NCBI GenBank assembly: GCA_020975725.1
Contig: QXJR01000013.1
Location: 372,001-436,000, forward strand
Length of the DNA: 64,000 nt
Direction: 5' to 3'
Source of the DNA: Picocystis sp. L7
Taxonomy: Eukaryota > Chlorophyta > Picocystophyceae > Picocystales > Picocystaceae
Shown piece by piece: positions 39,101-48,458 of this stretch. The position numbers were made by a program, and so were the translations under genes. The notes under the pieces were generated by a model. That model had not been told where the DNA came from. It saw nothing but the letters and a program-made list of their open reading frames with translations, and ran no database searches. The stretch's first letter is position 1; every line of letters begins with the position of its first letter.

Positions 39101-39885
39101 GCACAGATATGTGTTGTGGCACCACTGTCCACAATCCACAAGTTTTCCAAAATGTTTGCCCTTCCACACTCTAGTGCGTACGACACAAGCGCCACTTTTT
39201 CTTCGTTCTCTGTATTCGTTCTTGGTTGTTTTTGAAGATGCGGTGGCAGACCATTGAGATACCAACATTTTTCTCGTGTATGTCCGCTTCTGCCACAGTA
39301 GGTGCACGATACTTTTGGGCGTCTGTTTTGTGTGGCAAAAGCTACTTGTCCAGTAGATGCTTCTCGCACGGATAGTGCACTTTCAGCCTGCAACAAGTGG
39401 TTTTGAATTTTAAGCATATCTGTTTCACTCAAAGTAGTAAGCATTTCTACCTTATTTGCATATTCTTGCGGTAGACCAGACAGGATTGCATCAATTAGAT
39501 GGATATCGGTGACCGATCCATCGATTGCACGCAAATTGGTACAAATCTGTTTTGCACGCATGATGAAACTCATCATGCTTTCTTCCGGTTTTTTGATAAG
39601 TCCTGTCAATTCCTTTCGCAAGGTTAGACGGCGTGCTGCGGTTTGACCAGCATGAATTTCCTCCAGCATATTCCAAGCTTGTTGCGCAGAATCTGCATTG
39701 GCCATTAGATCAACATACTCATTGCATACACACAAGCACATGAGTGCAAGTGCCTGTTCAGAATGCTGACTATCTTTGTTTGTAATTGCTTCACCGATCC
39801 CTTTAGTAACCAGTAAGGCTTTCATTCTATGCTTCCAAATTGGATTATTTTCGGAGGTAAGTTTCTCAAAATTCGTTCCTTCCAT
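36130..39885 (-). CDS. Nested copia gag-pol polyprotein
   Basis: A single frame of 1,251 codons. Order: gag (about 1-200), CCHC zinc knuckle (CTYCGRSGHTREKC), aspartic protease (IVDSGATTHIC), then integrase with its GAG-pre-integrase region. RT follows with the YVDD box, then RNase H near the end. The order integrase before RT defines Ty1/copia. It looks whole. The single frame implies that gag and pol are made as one product or by a mechanism not visible here. Confidence 0.93.
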   Translation of the reverse strand: MEGTNFEKLTSENNPIWKHRMKALLVTKGIGEAITNKDSQHSEQALALMCLCVCNEYVDLMANADSAQQAWNMLEEIHAGQTAARRLTLRKELTGLIKKPEESMMSFIMRAKQICTNLRAIDGSVTDIHLIDAILSGLPQEYANKVEMLTTLSETDMLKIQNHLLQAESALSVREASTGQVAFATQNRRPKVSCTYCGRSGHTREKCWYLNGLPPHLQKQPRTNTENEEKVALVSYALECGRANILENLWIVDSGATTHICANREMFTSVIQGIPTQSIFVGNGEVVFAKESGNVEVAENVELQNVLLCPALKVNLVSVPKLMEHGCNIYFENDGCTVWKGKKKVLSAMLKHGLYIINSSHEQVFSAMEWHRKFAHFGQMEKLPNTVVGLPKQLKMTTSQCETCIQAKQTKAAIPKQNAENTAQVGELLHMDLIGPITPAGKNGEKYIVSILDEKSKLGVAKPICSKSQAATVVKTVIILLQKQTGNVVKATRSDRGREFINADLQSFLQENGIQQQTSAPYTPQQNGNAERYNRTLLEKVRAVLLDSGLDKSFWNFAIEYCSYARNRVPCKPHERTPYQEVFGVKPDVSCMHIFGETCYVLKNPSESSGKLDAKSKRGLFLGYEPGTKDTYLIWCDGKLVLSRNVTFLGLTQNNTSALENTDSNLTHLPASAEHFQVLPLDNEGMCLEDLVETDEGEPIQDISDSDENRTQLSETRRYPLRNRRVPQPYWYANTCLTDPMTLEEAITSAQREDWKLALQEEVASLSQQNVFDVVDKTPGMKTLPCKWVFKVKYDQDGNVQRFKARLVAKGFKQVSSIDFNETFAPVAKQSTLRLLWTLAAKLDWEVENIDIKTAFLNGHLDEEIFMDMPPGFEVDGKVWKLKKTLYGLKQAPRAWHIKLTEVLDKIGFNCSTADPGLFVGKDMLLMVYVDDVLLCGNGTKAVESVKQLLLTAFEGRDLGPTDYFLGIKIQRDRYRRTVFLSQENYVKNIIERFRMTDCHTVSTPMEPGTKLTSDTAMTASHFPYQELVGCLMYLAVSTRPDIAYATNCLARFVCAPNNNHVQVAKRVLKYLQGTKSVGIWLGERSPNFLTGYCDANYGGCEETRRSTTGYVFTFHGSLISWQTKLQKTVAVSTTEAEYMAAATAAKEALYLRKILNDIGYGATCITIHCDNQGAVNLTKNALTVSRTKHVDIAHHFVRNRVSRGELQFQYIKTTDQQADFLTKALGPSKLNTAMQTLGVLDYDAMSKGGC

Positions 39886-40005
39886 TTTTCTTCGTTTTTT
39901 TTTTTTTTTTTTTTTGTTTCAGTTTGCGTTTTTCTTCGCGTTTTCTTTCTTTCACGTTTTTCTGTTTGTTCGCACTTTGTTTGCTTCACACGTGCTCCGA
40001 TACCA

Positions 40006-40297
40006 TGTATGAAGCACAAGTTGTCTTGTTACGTTCGTGGGTTGCCACCTTCGTAGTTATCTATTACATGCAAGAATGAGTGGTGAGTATCCCCACTCAA
40101 TGGCGGCGGCATCGACCGCAGAGGATCGTCTGTCAAAACCTGAGCAATCCTCATCAGTACCGTTCACTGCAGGAATGGGCATCGACCTCCGAGGACCCTA
40201 GTGGGTCCCATTATCCTCGAAGGTACTCGACCGAAACTCGGTCATCGTCCCGTAGGTATCCGACCTCCCAGGGACCAAGGCTTGAGCACTTTCAACA
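40006..40297 (-). repeat. Nested copia 5' LTR
   Basis: 292 bp, nearly identical to 35844-36135. A T-rich tract and the gag start lie on its inner side. Confidence 0.92.
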
Positions 40298-40302
40298 CTG
40301 AC
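40298..40302 (+). repeat. Target duplication CTGAC of the nested copia element, right copy
   Basis: Pairs with 35839-35843. Confidence 0.9.
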
Positions 40303-43300
40303 TACTTTGGGAGAGACAGACATGCTCAAAATTCAGAATCAGCTGCTCCAGGCCGAAAGTGCCATCACAGTGCGAGAGACATCTAGAGGCCAGGTTGCTT
40401 TCGCTACGCAGAACCGACGCCCGAAGTTTACCTGCAGCTATTGTGGCAGAAGTGGACATGGCCGCGAAAAATGCTGGTACCTGAACGGATTGCCTCCACA
40501 TCTGCAGAAACAGCCCAGAAACGATAGGGAGACGGATGAAAAGGTTGCACTGGTCTCTTATGCTTTGGAATGTGGAAATGCAAACTGTTTGGAAAACATC
40601 TGGATCGTGGACAGCGGCGCCACCGCTCATGTTTGCGCTCAACAAGAGATGTTTACATCCCTGACACAAGAAGCATCGCCGCAGTCCATCTTGGTTGGAA
40701 ATGGAGAAGTAGTGCACGCCAAGCAATCTGGCACCGTTGCTCTTGCTGAAAACGTGGAATTGCAGAAGGTGCTGTTTTGCCCGGAACTACGGGTGAACTT
40801 AATCTCGGTTCCAAAACTGATGGAACGTGGATGCAACGTGTACTTTGAAAATGGGGAATGTGCGATTTGGAAAGGAAAGCAGAAAGTCCTCAGTGCGGTG
40901 CAGAAAAATGGTCTTTACGTGATCTGTGGAAAAATGGAAAACGTTTTCTCAGCCATGGAGTGGCACAGAAAATTGGCTCATTTTGGCCAGATGGAAAAGC
41001 TGCACGACACCGTGGTAGGTGTACCAGACAATCTAAAGTGGAACAAAATCAGTTGTGAAACTTGCATTCAAGCCAAACAAGCCAGGTCTGCCATCCCCAA
41101 AGGAAATGAAGAAAATCTGGCAAATGTTGGAGAATTGTTGCATATGGATTTGATGGGACCCACCACGCCTGCTGGAAAGAACGGAGAAAAATACATTGTC
41201 AGCATTCTGGACGAGAAAAGCAAACTGGGGGTTGCAAAACCTATTTGCAACAAATCACAAGCAGCAGCTGTCATTAAAACGGTGATTCGGCTGATGGAGA
41301 AGCAAACTGGAAATGCTGTGAAGTTTGTGCGTTCGGATCGTGGAACCGAATTTCTCAATGCAGAGTTACAAAACTTTCTGCAAGAAAACGGCATCCAGCA
41401 ACAGACGAGTGCACCATACACTCCACAACAAAATGGAAACGCAGAACGATATAACAGGACAATTCTGGAAAAAGTGCGCGCAGTGCTCTAGGATGGTGGT
41501 CTGGACAAACGTTTTTGGAACTTTGCCGTGGAATATTGTGCTCTTGTCAGAAACCGTGTGCCTTGCAAACCTCATGGCCGTACACCCTACGAAGCAGTTT
41601 TTGGTCAGAAACCGGATGTTTTCAATATGCACATATTTGGTGAAACGTGTTATGTGCTGAAGAATCCAACTGAGACCACTGGAAAGTTGGATGCAAAAAG
41701 TAAGCCAGGTCATTTCGTTGGATTCGAGCCTGTAACAAAAGACACGTACCGTATTTGGTTTGGTGAAAAATTGGTACTGTCCAGAAACGTCACTTTTCTT
41801 GGTGTGGCAGAGAAACCTACAGCATCGCCAGATGACACTCAGGAAGACATAACGCCAATGCCTACCGCGTCAGAAACATTGGAACCTGTTTCGTTGGGGG
41901 AGAGGCAGAACAGTACAATTGAAAATGTGGAATTACCAGAGCACGAAACAACCGAGGGAACGGAAGATGCAGAAAACATCAGCAATACGGCTGCTGAAGA
42001 AAGGCGCTACCCACTTCGTGAACGTCGTCCACCACATCCATATTGGACTGCAAATGTTTGCTTGACCGATCCTTTGACTTTGGATGAGGCTTTAGGTAGC
42101 CCCCAACACGATGATTGGAAACTGGCCTTGCAGGAAGAAGTATCCAGTTTGAGCGAGCAGGATGTTTTTGATGTGGTGGACCGAACGCCTCTGATGAAGA
42201 CTCTGCCTTGCAAGTGGGTCTTCAAGGTGAAATACGACCAAGATGGGAACATCCAACGCTTCAAGGCTCGCCTGGTTGCCAAAGGATTCAAACAGGTGGC
42301 TGGAATTGATTTTGGTGAAACGTTTGCTCCGGTGGCAAAACAGAGCACGTTGCGTATACTGTGGACCTTGGCTGCTAAACGAGACTGGAAAGTGGAGAAC
42401 ATTGACATCAAAACGGCTTTCCTCAACGGTGATCTGGACGAAGAAATCTACATGGATATGCCACTTGGTTTTCAGCTGGATGGCAAAGTTTGGAAATTGA
42501 AAAAGACCCTGTATGGTCTTAAACAAGCCCCACGTGCCTGGCACATCAAACTCACGGATGTTTTGGAAAAGCTTGGATTCAGATGCTCCACTGCAGATCC
42601 GGGCTTATACGTGGGTGAAGACATGTTGCTGATGGTCTACGTGGATGACCTGTTGCTTTGTGGAAATGGCAGATCAAAAGTGGAAAATGTCAAGCAATCC
42701 TTGCTGGCCACCTTTGAAGGCAGAGACCTTGGGCCCACGGATCACTTTCTGGGAATTAAAATGGAACGTGACCGAACTGGAAAAACGGTCTTTCTCAGTC
42801 AAGAGTCCTATGTGAACAACGTACTTGAAAGGTTCAGAATGGCAGATTGTTACAGTGTTTCTACGCCATTGGAACTTGGAACAAAATGGACCTCAGATGC
42901 AACAGCGACAGAATCCAACTTTCCATACCAGGAATTGGTTGGGTGCCTGATGTACTTGGCAGTGTCCACAAGACCAGACATAGCTTATGCGACCAATCGT
43001 CTGGCCCGCTATGTCTCTGCACCAACCAGCAATCACGTGGTCGTGGTCAAGAGGGTTCTGAAATATCTGCATGGCACAAAGGCAGTTGGTATCTTGGTGG
43101 GTGACAGCTCCCCAAGTTTGCTGGAAGGCTATTGTGATGCCAATTACGGAGACTGTGAAGAAACCAGACGTAGCACAACTGGCTACGTGTTTACTTTGCA
43201 CGGTAGTTTGGTTTCCTGGCAGACGAAATTGCAGAAAACAGTTGCCGTGTCCACGACGGAGTCCAAGTATATGGCTGCTGCTTCTGCAGCAAAAGAAGCG

Positions 43301-43603
43301 TTGTACCTTAGAAAGGTGTTGAATGATATTGGATTTGGGGCCCAATGTATCACCATTCATTGTGACAATCAAGGTGCTGTGAACTTGACGAAGAACGCGC
43401 TGACCGTGTCCCTTACGGAACACGTCGACATCGCACATCATTTTGTGCGGAACTGCGTGAGTCGGGGAGAGCTGAAATTAAAGTACATCAGCACAAATGA
43501 CCAGCTGGCAGATTTTCTGACCAAGGCCCTGGGGCCCACCAAGTTGCAAGCTGCATTGAAGACATTGGGCTTGTTGGAATACCAGGCCATGAGCAGGGGA
43601 GAG

Positions 43604-43897
43604 TGTTGAGGCTGCTCCAGCCCTGGTCCCTGGGAGGTCGAATCCCTTAGGGACCACGACCGAGTTTCGGCCGTGCATGTTCGAGGAGGTTGGGGCCCAT
43701 GGGGTCCTCGAAGGGCGATGCACATTCTTGCAGTGAACGGCACCGACAAGGAGCGATGAAGGTTGGACACGTGATCCTCTGCGTTTAGTGACGCCGCCGT
43801 TGAGTGGGGATACTCACCACTCATTCTTGCATGTAATATACAACTACGAAGGTGGCGACCCAAGAACGTATCCAAAGTCAACACCCTGCTCCTTACA
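43604..43897 (+). repeat. Copia LTR: 3' LTR of the forward element and inner end of the right arm
   Basis: 294 bp, TGTTGAGG...CTTACA, followed by ATTTG, the complement of the CAAAT beside the left-arm LTR. It is much closer to the left-arm LTR than to the 5' LTR at 34988. Confidence 0.88.
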
Positions 43898-45694
43898 ATT
43901 TGCGCTTTTGTGAAACATGGTGCTGAACTTTTGTTTAATGGGAATGAGGCTAGCAAAGCAAAGTGCACTACAAATGTAGGCTTGATTAAGTTTTCTTCTT
44001 TTTCTTTGGATAACGATTTGTTTTCGCGCAAGATATATCTTTTGAAGAATTGAACAGTCAGATACCTCTTTCAGCACTCTCGAAGAGTATTGAATGGAAC
44101 TTTTATTAGAGCCCATTCACATGTAAATCAAGAAGTTGAAGGTTTGTTAAAGTAGGTGCTTGTTGTAAGTCGACTTGCCGTTGTGGTTTGTTCTCTCCTC
44201 TGCCTTTGACATCCTTCATTGGCTTCGATCAAACGTTTCAAAAGAAGAAAGTTCATCAAAGCGGTTTTCTAACTTATTACCTACATTTACCTTTTCACGC
44301 TACTGATTTCGTTTACTTTCGCTTTTTCGTTGAAGCTTCTTGTTTCTTACTATTGCGTCCTCCGCATGCTTCTAAAAGCTATCATGATATTTTGAATGCA
44401 AGGAATATTCATGAAAGGCGAATATGGATTTGTTTCATCGTGGTTGTTCTATTCTTTGTGGATTATTTCGTGAGTTTCTTAGGAGTTCAACACGTAGTCC
44501 ATCGACTCGGTCCAACCTAAAAGAATTATACTTTACTCCTTCAAAAGTGCCCTTCGCAACTTTCTCAGTGAGTCCTCGGCTTTGATAGGTTTGTGGTGTA
44601 ATGATGGGACCCGTAGGTGATTGAACCTCTTGACACGGTAGATGGTGACTAGATAGAAGGAATCTAGATCTCCGTCCTGGAAGCATATTAGGTTCCGCAA
44701 AGGCAAGATCGCCTTGCACCCAAAACAAAGGTTGTTTTTCTTGAGTAGCAGTCCAACATCATAGCTTCCAGGGAGTCCTCCATATACAAAGCGAGGTATG
44801 CGACAGGTAGAAACGAGCCTTGAAAAGAACCCAAAGAGGTTGCGATCTAGCAAACTTTTACTCCACATTCTAAAAGATACATCCGAGAGGGGCGTCATCT
44901 CTAATTTAGAAATCAAACGTTCCTGAGTGAAGATTGGTATAAAATTAAAGGGGAGCACAAGTAAGCAAAAAAAGTATTTTAATCTATCGAAGAGTCAAGT
45001 AGACTACAATGCGTGGTCTAGTACATGGATGATTTCAAACAGCCAATTACAAATGCCGGGCTGCCACTTCCTTTGTCGGAGGCCTCCCTGGGTGTACACT
45101 AGAGGAGGAAGACAAGTGTCCCATAATGTGTACGATCAACCATCGGTTGTCGCCAACTATCTGCTTCGTCAGTTGGAGGCAACTAGATCGCGAGACCTGT
45201 TTTGGGCAACGGGATGCATAGTTGAACGTTGTCTGAGTCATCGAGGGAGGCGTCGATAGGTGAGCGCTCAACCTGACAAGAACATGTCACGCGCATGTTG
45301 ATCGTTTGACCTTACGATGGGGAGCGCGGGCTCATGTGACCTTGAGCCGCTCATGGAAGCTGATGGAACCTCTCTTGGGCTGTTGTGCCAAGAAACCGCT
45401 TTGGCAGGGTTCTTTTCTCTTGCATAGATAGTAACCATTCGGACAACGTGGTGTGCATTGTCTCCCCACATGTGCTTTTTCCGTCCCGATCGAGTTGCTA
45501 TGGATCGAAACGACTCTGGTCTCTTCCCGTCGCATTCTTCCTCCGACGAACGATGGAAGGCTCCCCTTCCTCACGAGAGACATCGCGTTGATGATCGAGG
45601 CTCGGATACCTTCTTGCCGCAATGTCGGCTTCCTTTCTCTTCCACTCGTGGGAAACACAATGTTCGGATGCAAACGCTTCTAAAGGTGCTGCTC
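43604..45694 (-). repeat. Inverted duplication, right arm (without gypsy insertion)
   Basis: 2,091 bp, the reverse complement of the left arm. It keeps the uninterrupted gypsy target at 45156-45160. The outer border is GGTGCTGCTC, matched by GAGCAGCACC at 24682. Beyond the borders the flanks differ, and no flanking duplication was found. Confidence 0.93.
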
Positions 45695-47681
45695 TTGTTT
45701 GGTGCGTGAAATTGTGCGAGAACATGATAATGGAAATACGTGCTTGCTTTGTTTCTCGCCCACACTTGGTATGGTACAAAAAAGAGTATGTTTGGTAAGA
45801 TGGGTTGAACTATTTTTTAGTGATGGAGTTGCACGTGATTGCGACGTTGCTTTCTCCAGAACAATACGTGCATAAATGTTGTCATTTTTCTATGATATTT
45901 TTCCTTACATGACACATTGTTATAGAATTGAACATTGCAAACGCTTCCTTGCTCATCCGTCAATTTCGGATTCATCTCCGACAGGGAGCTATTCGATGTG
46001 ACAAGCATCATGATTGCCAAGCTTGTGTGTGCATTGTTGGGCGATGCCAAGCGGTGTTGACTGGGTATCCCGTTTACGTGTCCGTGGATTGAACGGACGT
46101 ACGCGTGCTTTGCTTGTCCTTTCCATTCAATGTTCGTGTGGAGTTGATTCGGTTGCCCACAATCGTAGTTGTTGCATAGCAATAGTGCTTTTCTTTTTTA
46201 TTGAGGCGGTGAAATTCCCAAGACTTGCCAGCGACGATTGAAGAGGCAACGTAGGAAGTTGTACGTTTTCACAAATAATTTACGTACAAGCTCAAAAGCC
46301 TCGCAACGTGCTCTAGGACCTCCTAACAACGTACATATTTCCGTCTAGGTGTTGTACGAAGCACGTGTTCAATGTCTTTAGACTACGATGTTCATTTCAT
46401 TTCGTGCAATGTAAGGACCTTCGAGCGGGATCGTAAGTTTGTCGGATTCAAACTTAGCGTTTAGTAACCCATGTCCCCGATTCCTTCAGCGCAACGAGGG
46501 TTGGATTTCACGGTAGGCTAGCGAAAGGGACGGATGGAGGAAAGATTAGACTTCCTTCGGTTGCCTTCATCGTTCTCGATAAGCTTTGTTTTGCTTCCGT
46601 CTATTCTCCCTCGGCGTCTGCTTGCGTGCATCCCCTTGGACTGCGTAGAATATGCATCGATACAGGCGTGCATGGTGGCAAGTTTGGTTGTTGGCCGTTT
46701 CGAACCCATCATCCGACTCCATCTTCTAAAACGATGGTGGTGTCGATTCTTGGTTGCTTGTTTTCGTCCAAGAGGTTCGGGTAGCGTCGTTCTTCACCCC
46801 TTGCTCGTCTTGGGGGGAGCACCCCACCGCCACTTGGGGGGGAGCATGAGTCCTCGGGCTCTTTCTCCGCCTCATGCCCGTTCCCCGTTCCTTCTCGTCG
46901 CTCACCCGGGTGGTTCGACGAGGTGAACCCGAATCTGAGCTTTCCTGGTCCTGGATCGTTCGCCTTCTCGGTGGACTCGGCGTGGCTGGCCTGGGGGGGT
47001 CCCAAAATTCGCCCTTTTTTGGGCGTTTTTGGCAGGGAGCTGCCCATGCGCTCCATGGCACCGGCGGCATCGTTTTTCGATCCGATTTTTCTCATGAGCG
47101 TGTCCTGTTTTGCGATCTTTCCTTTCCCCGGGTTTGGCGTTCCGGTTCCCCGTGGGCGCTCGGCCGCACTCGGGGAGGTGCCGAGCAGAGGTGCCGAGCA
47201 GAGGTGCCGTTTGGGGTCCCCAACACCTGCTGGTGGATATTTGCCTCTAGACATTTCATGAGGCATAATTTGGCCGTTTTGAGAGCATCTCTCGAAAGAA
47301 AACGCCGAGGCCTAGCCAACGAGGTACCGTTCGTTTGATTTCAACCGATATTCGAAGAGATACGCGCGTCGAAAGGAAGGAGCACCCGCCAGGGGAAACG
47401 AGGCAGGATCCAGCCCCGAAAGACCCTGGGACGTGCACGGACCTCCTTGCTCTTGCACGGGTCGAACCAGGTCGGGGTCCTTCGATCGAAACCCCTCAAA
47501 ACGGAGTGCTCTACCACTTCGATTGGAGCAGCAACGTCTGGAGAGGTCCTCCCGAGGCTCCACGGCTCCCACAGCGACACCCCCTCTCTCCCTAGGAAGA
47601 AAACGTGGTGGTGGGGTGGAGGGAGGTGCCATTGCATCCACGAGGCAGAACCGCCAAGTTGGACGCACCACCTGGTGGCCC
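45695..47681. other. Repeat-island border and upstream region of the TMEM242-like gene
   Basis: 45695-46500 is AT-rich with no supported frame. From 46700 the GC-rich, strand-biased spacer type returns, with G runs near 46990 and a short direct repeat (GAGCAGAGGTGCC) at 47180-47210. A hydrophilic minus-strand frame (46709-47266, ATG start, 185 codons) has no recognised domain and is doubtful. Confidence 0.35.
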
Positions 47682-48113
47682 ATGTCGACCGCGCACCAGG
47701 TCGCAGCCGTCGTGACCGCTTCAGGAGGATTGCTGGCGATGGGATTCGCAGCAGGAACGGCCATGTACTTTCGACGTGTGCGCTTGGATGCACGTGTTCC
47801 TTGCGATGGTGCGTCTTCGGTGGACGGAGACGTGGACGAGGTGCCTCTGGACGAAGAGGCGAAGAAGAGAGCCACACCAGTAGCCACACGCGCACTGGCA
47901 TGGGCCACGTTGGGAACCTTGTCTAGTGCTTCGGCACTGGTTGGAGCAGGATGGGTGCTTTGGCCCGAAGAAACGGGCATCCACGAGGCAGACCGACGCG
48001 AAGACGAATGGTCGACAACGCTCGACAAGCGGACGTTCATCGGACCTCCAACGGGACAAGAGAGATGCGCGCGTCGCAGGATCGAAGCAGGCGAACGTTC
48101 GATCGGGAAATAG
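47682..48113 (+). CDS. Small two-span membrane protein, TMEM242-like
   Basis: A 143-residue protein from ATG 47682. A first hydrophobic span lies at about residues 5-27 (VAAVVTASGGLLAMGFAAGT). It is followed by a charged loop and a second span at about 69-91 (ALAWATLGTLSSASALVGAGW) ending in WPEE. The plan of two spans with ALAWATLG before the second resembles TMEM242 (ALRALGWGSLYAW in animals), a mitochondrial inner-membrane factor for ATP-synthase c-ring assembly. The similarity is of pattern and is modest, and the C-terminal 45 residues are not matched. The frame is open upstream to 47433, but that part looks like spacer. Confidence 0.5.
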   Translation: MSTAHQVAAVVTASGGLLAMGFAAGTAMYFRRVRLDARVPCDGASSVDGDVDEVPLDEEAKKRATPVATRALAWATLGTLSSASALVGAGWVLWPEETGIHEADRREDEWSTTLDKRTFIGPPTGQERCARRRIEAGERSIGK

Positions 48114-48458
48114 CCTTCCAAAGACGAACAAACGCGCTCCATCCCGAGCCTTGTGTACGAGCGCATGAATCGAACCCCTTCGATTCCCACGGTCGTTCGA
48201 TCCTGGCTTGTACTTACACTCCCAAGGTGGACATCCGCTCGGTCGCAAGCGGAACGCAGACGCGAGGGAACCAACCCCCCCACTCGAAAAGCGCATGGAC
48301 CCCCGGGGATTGGGTCCAGAAACGGAAAACAACCGGAGAATCGAAAGCGCAGGATCGTTCAACTGGTCTGGGGGGTGTTTCATGGCAAACATCGTTCCCG
48401 GACCTGACCTGGCGCACGAATGCCCGCTTGCCTTTCTCGGAGAACGGAATTCCGGGCA
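48114..48458. other. Convergent spacer before MUS81
   Basis: 345 bp where the TMEM242-like and MUS81 genes converge. No supported frame. Confidence 0.45.

Larger units (their letters stand above)
35844..40297 (-). mobile_element. Nested reverse Ty1/copia element, looks whole and young
   Basis: The element is 4,454 bp, inserted into the gag region of the forward copia element in opposite orientation. The LTRs are 292 bp each (35844-36135 and 40006-40297) with a single difference seen. The primer-binding site lies immediately inside the 5' LTR at 39991-40005. One long gag-pol frame fills the interior. The 5-bp target duplication CTGAC is intact. All this points to a very recent insertion of the same copia family as its host. 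Confidence 0.95.
34988..43897 (+). mobile_element. Forward Ty1/copia element, broken, with a nested copia insertion
   Basis: A copia-type fossil in two blocks: 34988-35843 and 40303-43897. The 5' LTR is followed at once by the primer-binding site TGGTATCGGAGC, typical of copia elements primed by initiator-Met tRNA. Gag begins at 35395. After the nested element come the zinc knuckle, protease, integrase, RT and RNase H regions. It is broken by the nested insertion and about one further interruption. Its two LTRs share only roughly four-fifths of positions, so they are either old or derive from different elements joined by recombination. No matching target duplication is seen at its ends. Confidence 0.88.

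Noticed and set aside
24682-45694. Polinton/Maverick or other large DNA transposon with 2-kb terminal inverted repeats
   Set aside because: No protein-primed polymerase, capsid, ATPase or transposase genes; the spacer content is copia, and no flanking duplication was seen. A segmental inverted duplication fits better.
48150-48190. tRNA-like TTCGATTC pattern near the end of the TMEM242-like gene
   Set aside because: No acceptor, D or anticodon stems could be drawn around it; likewise for similar patterns near 58030 and 2990.
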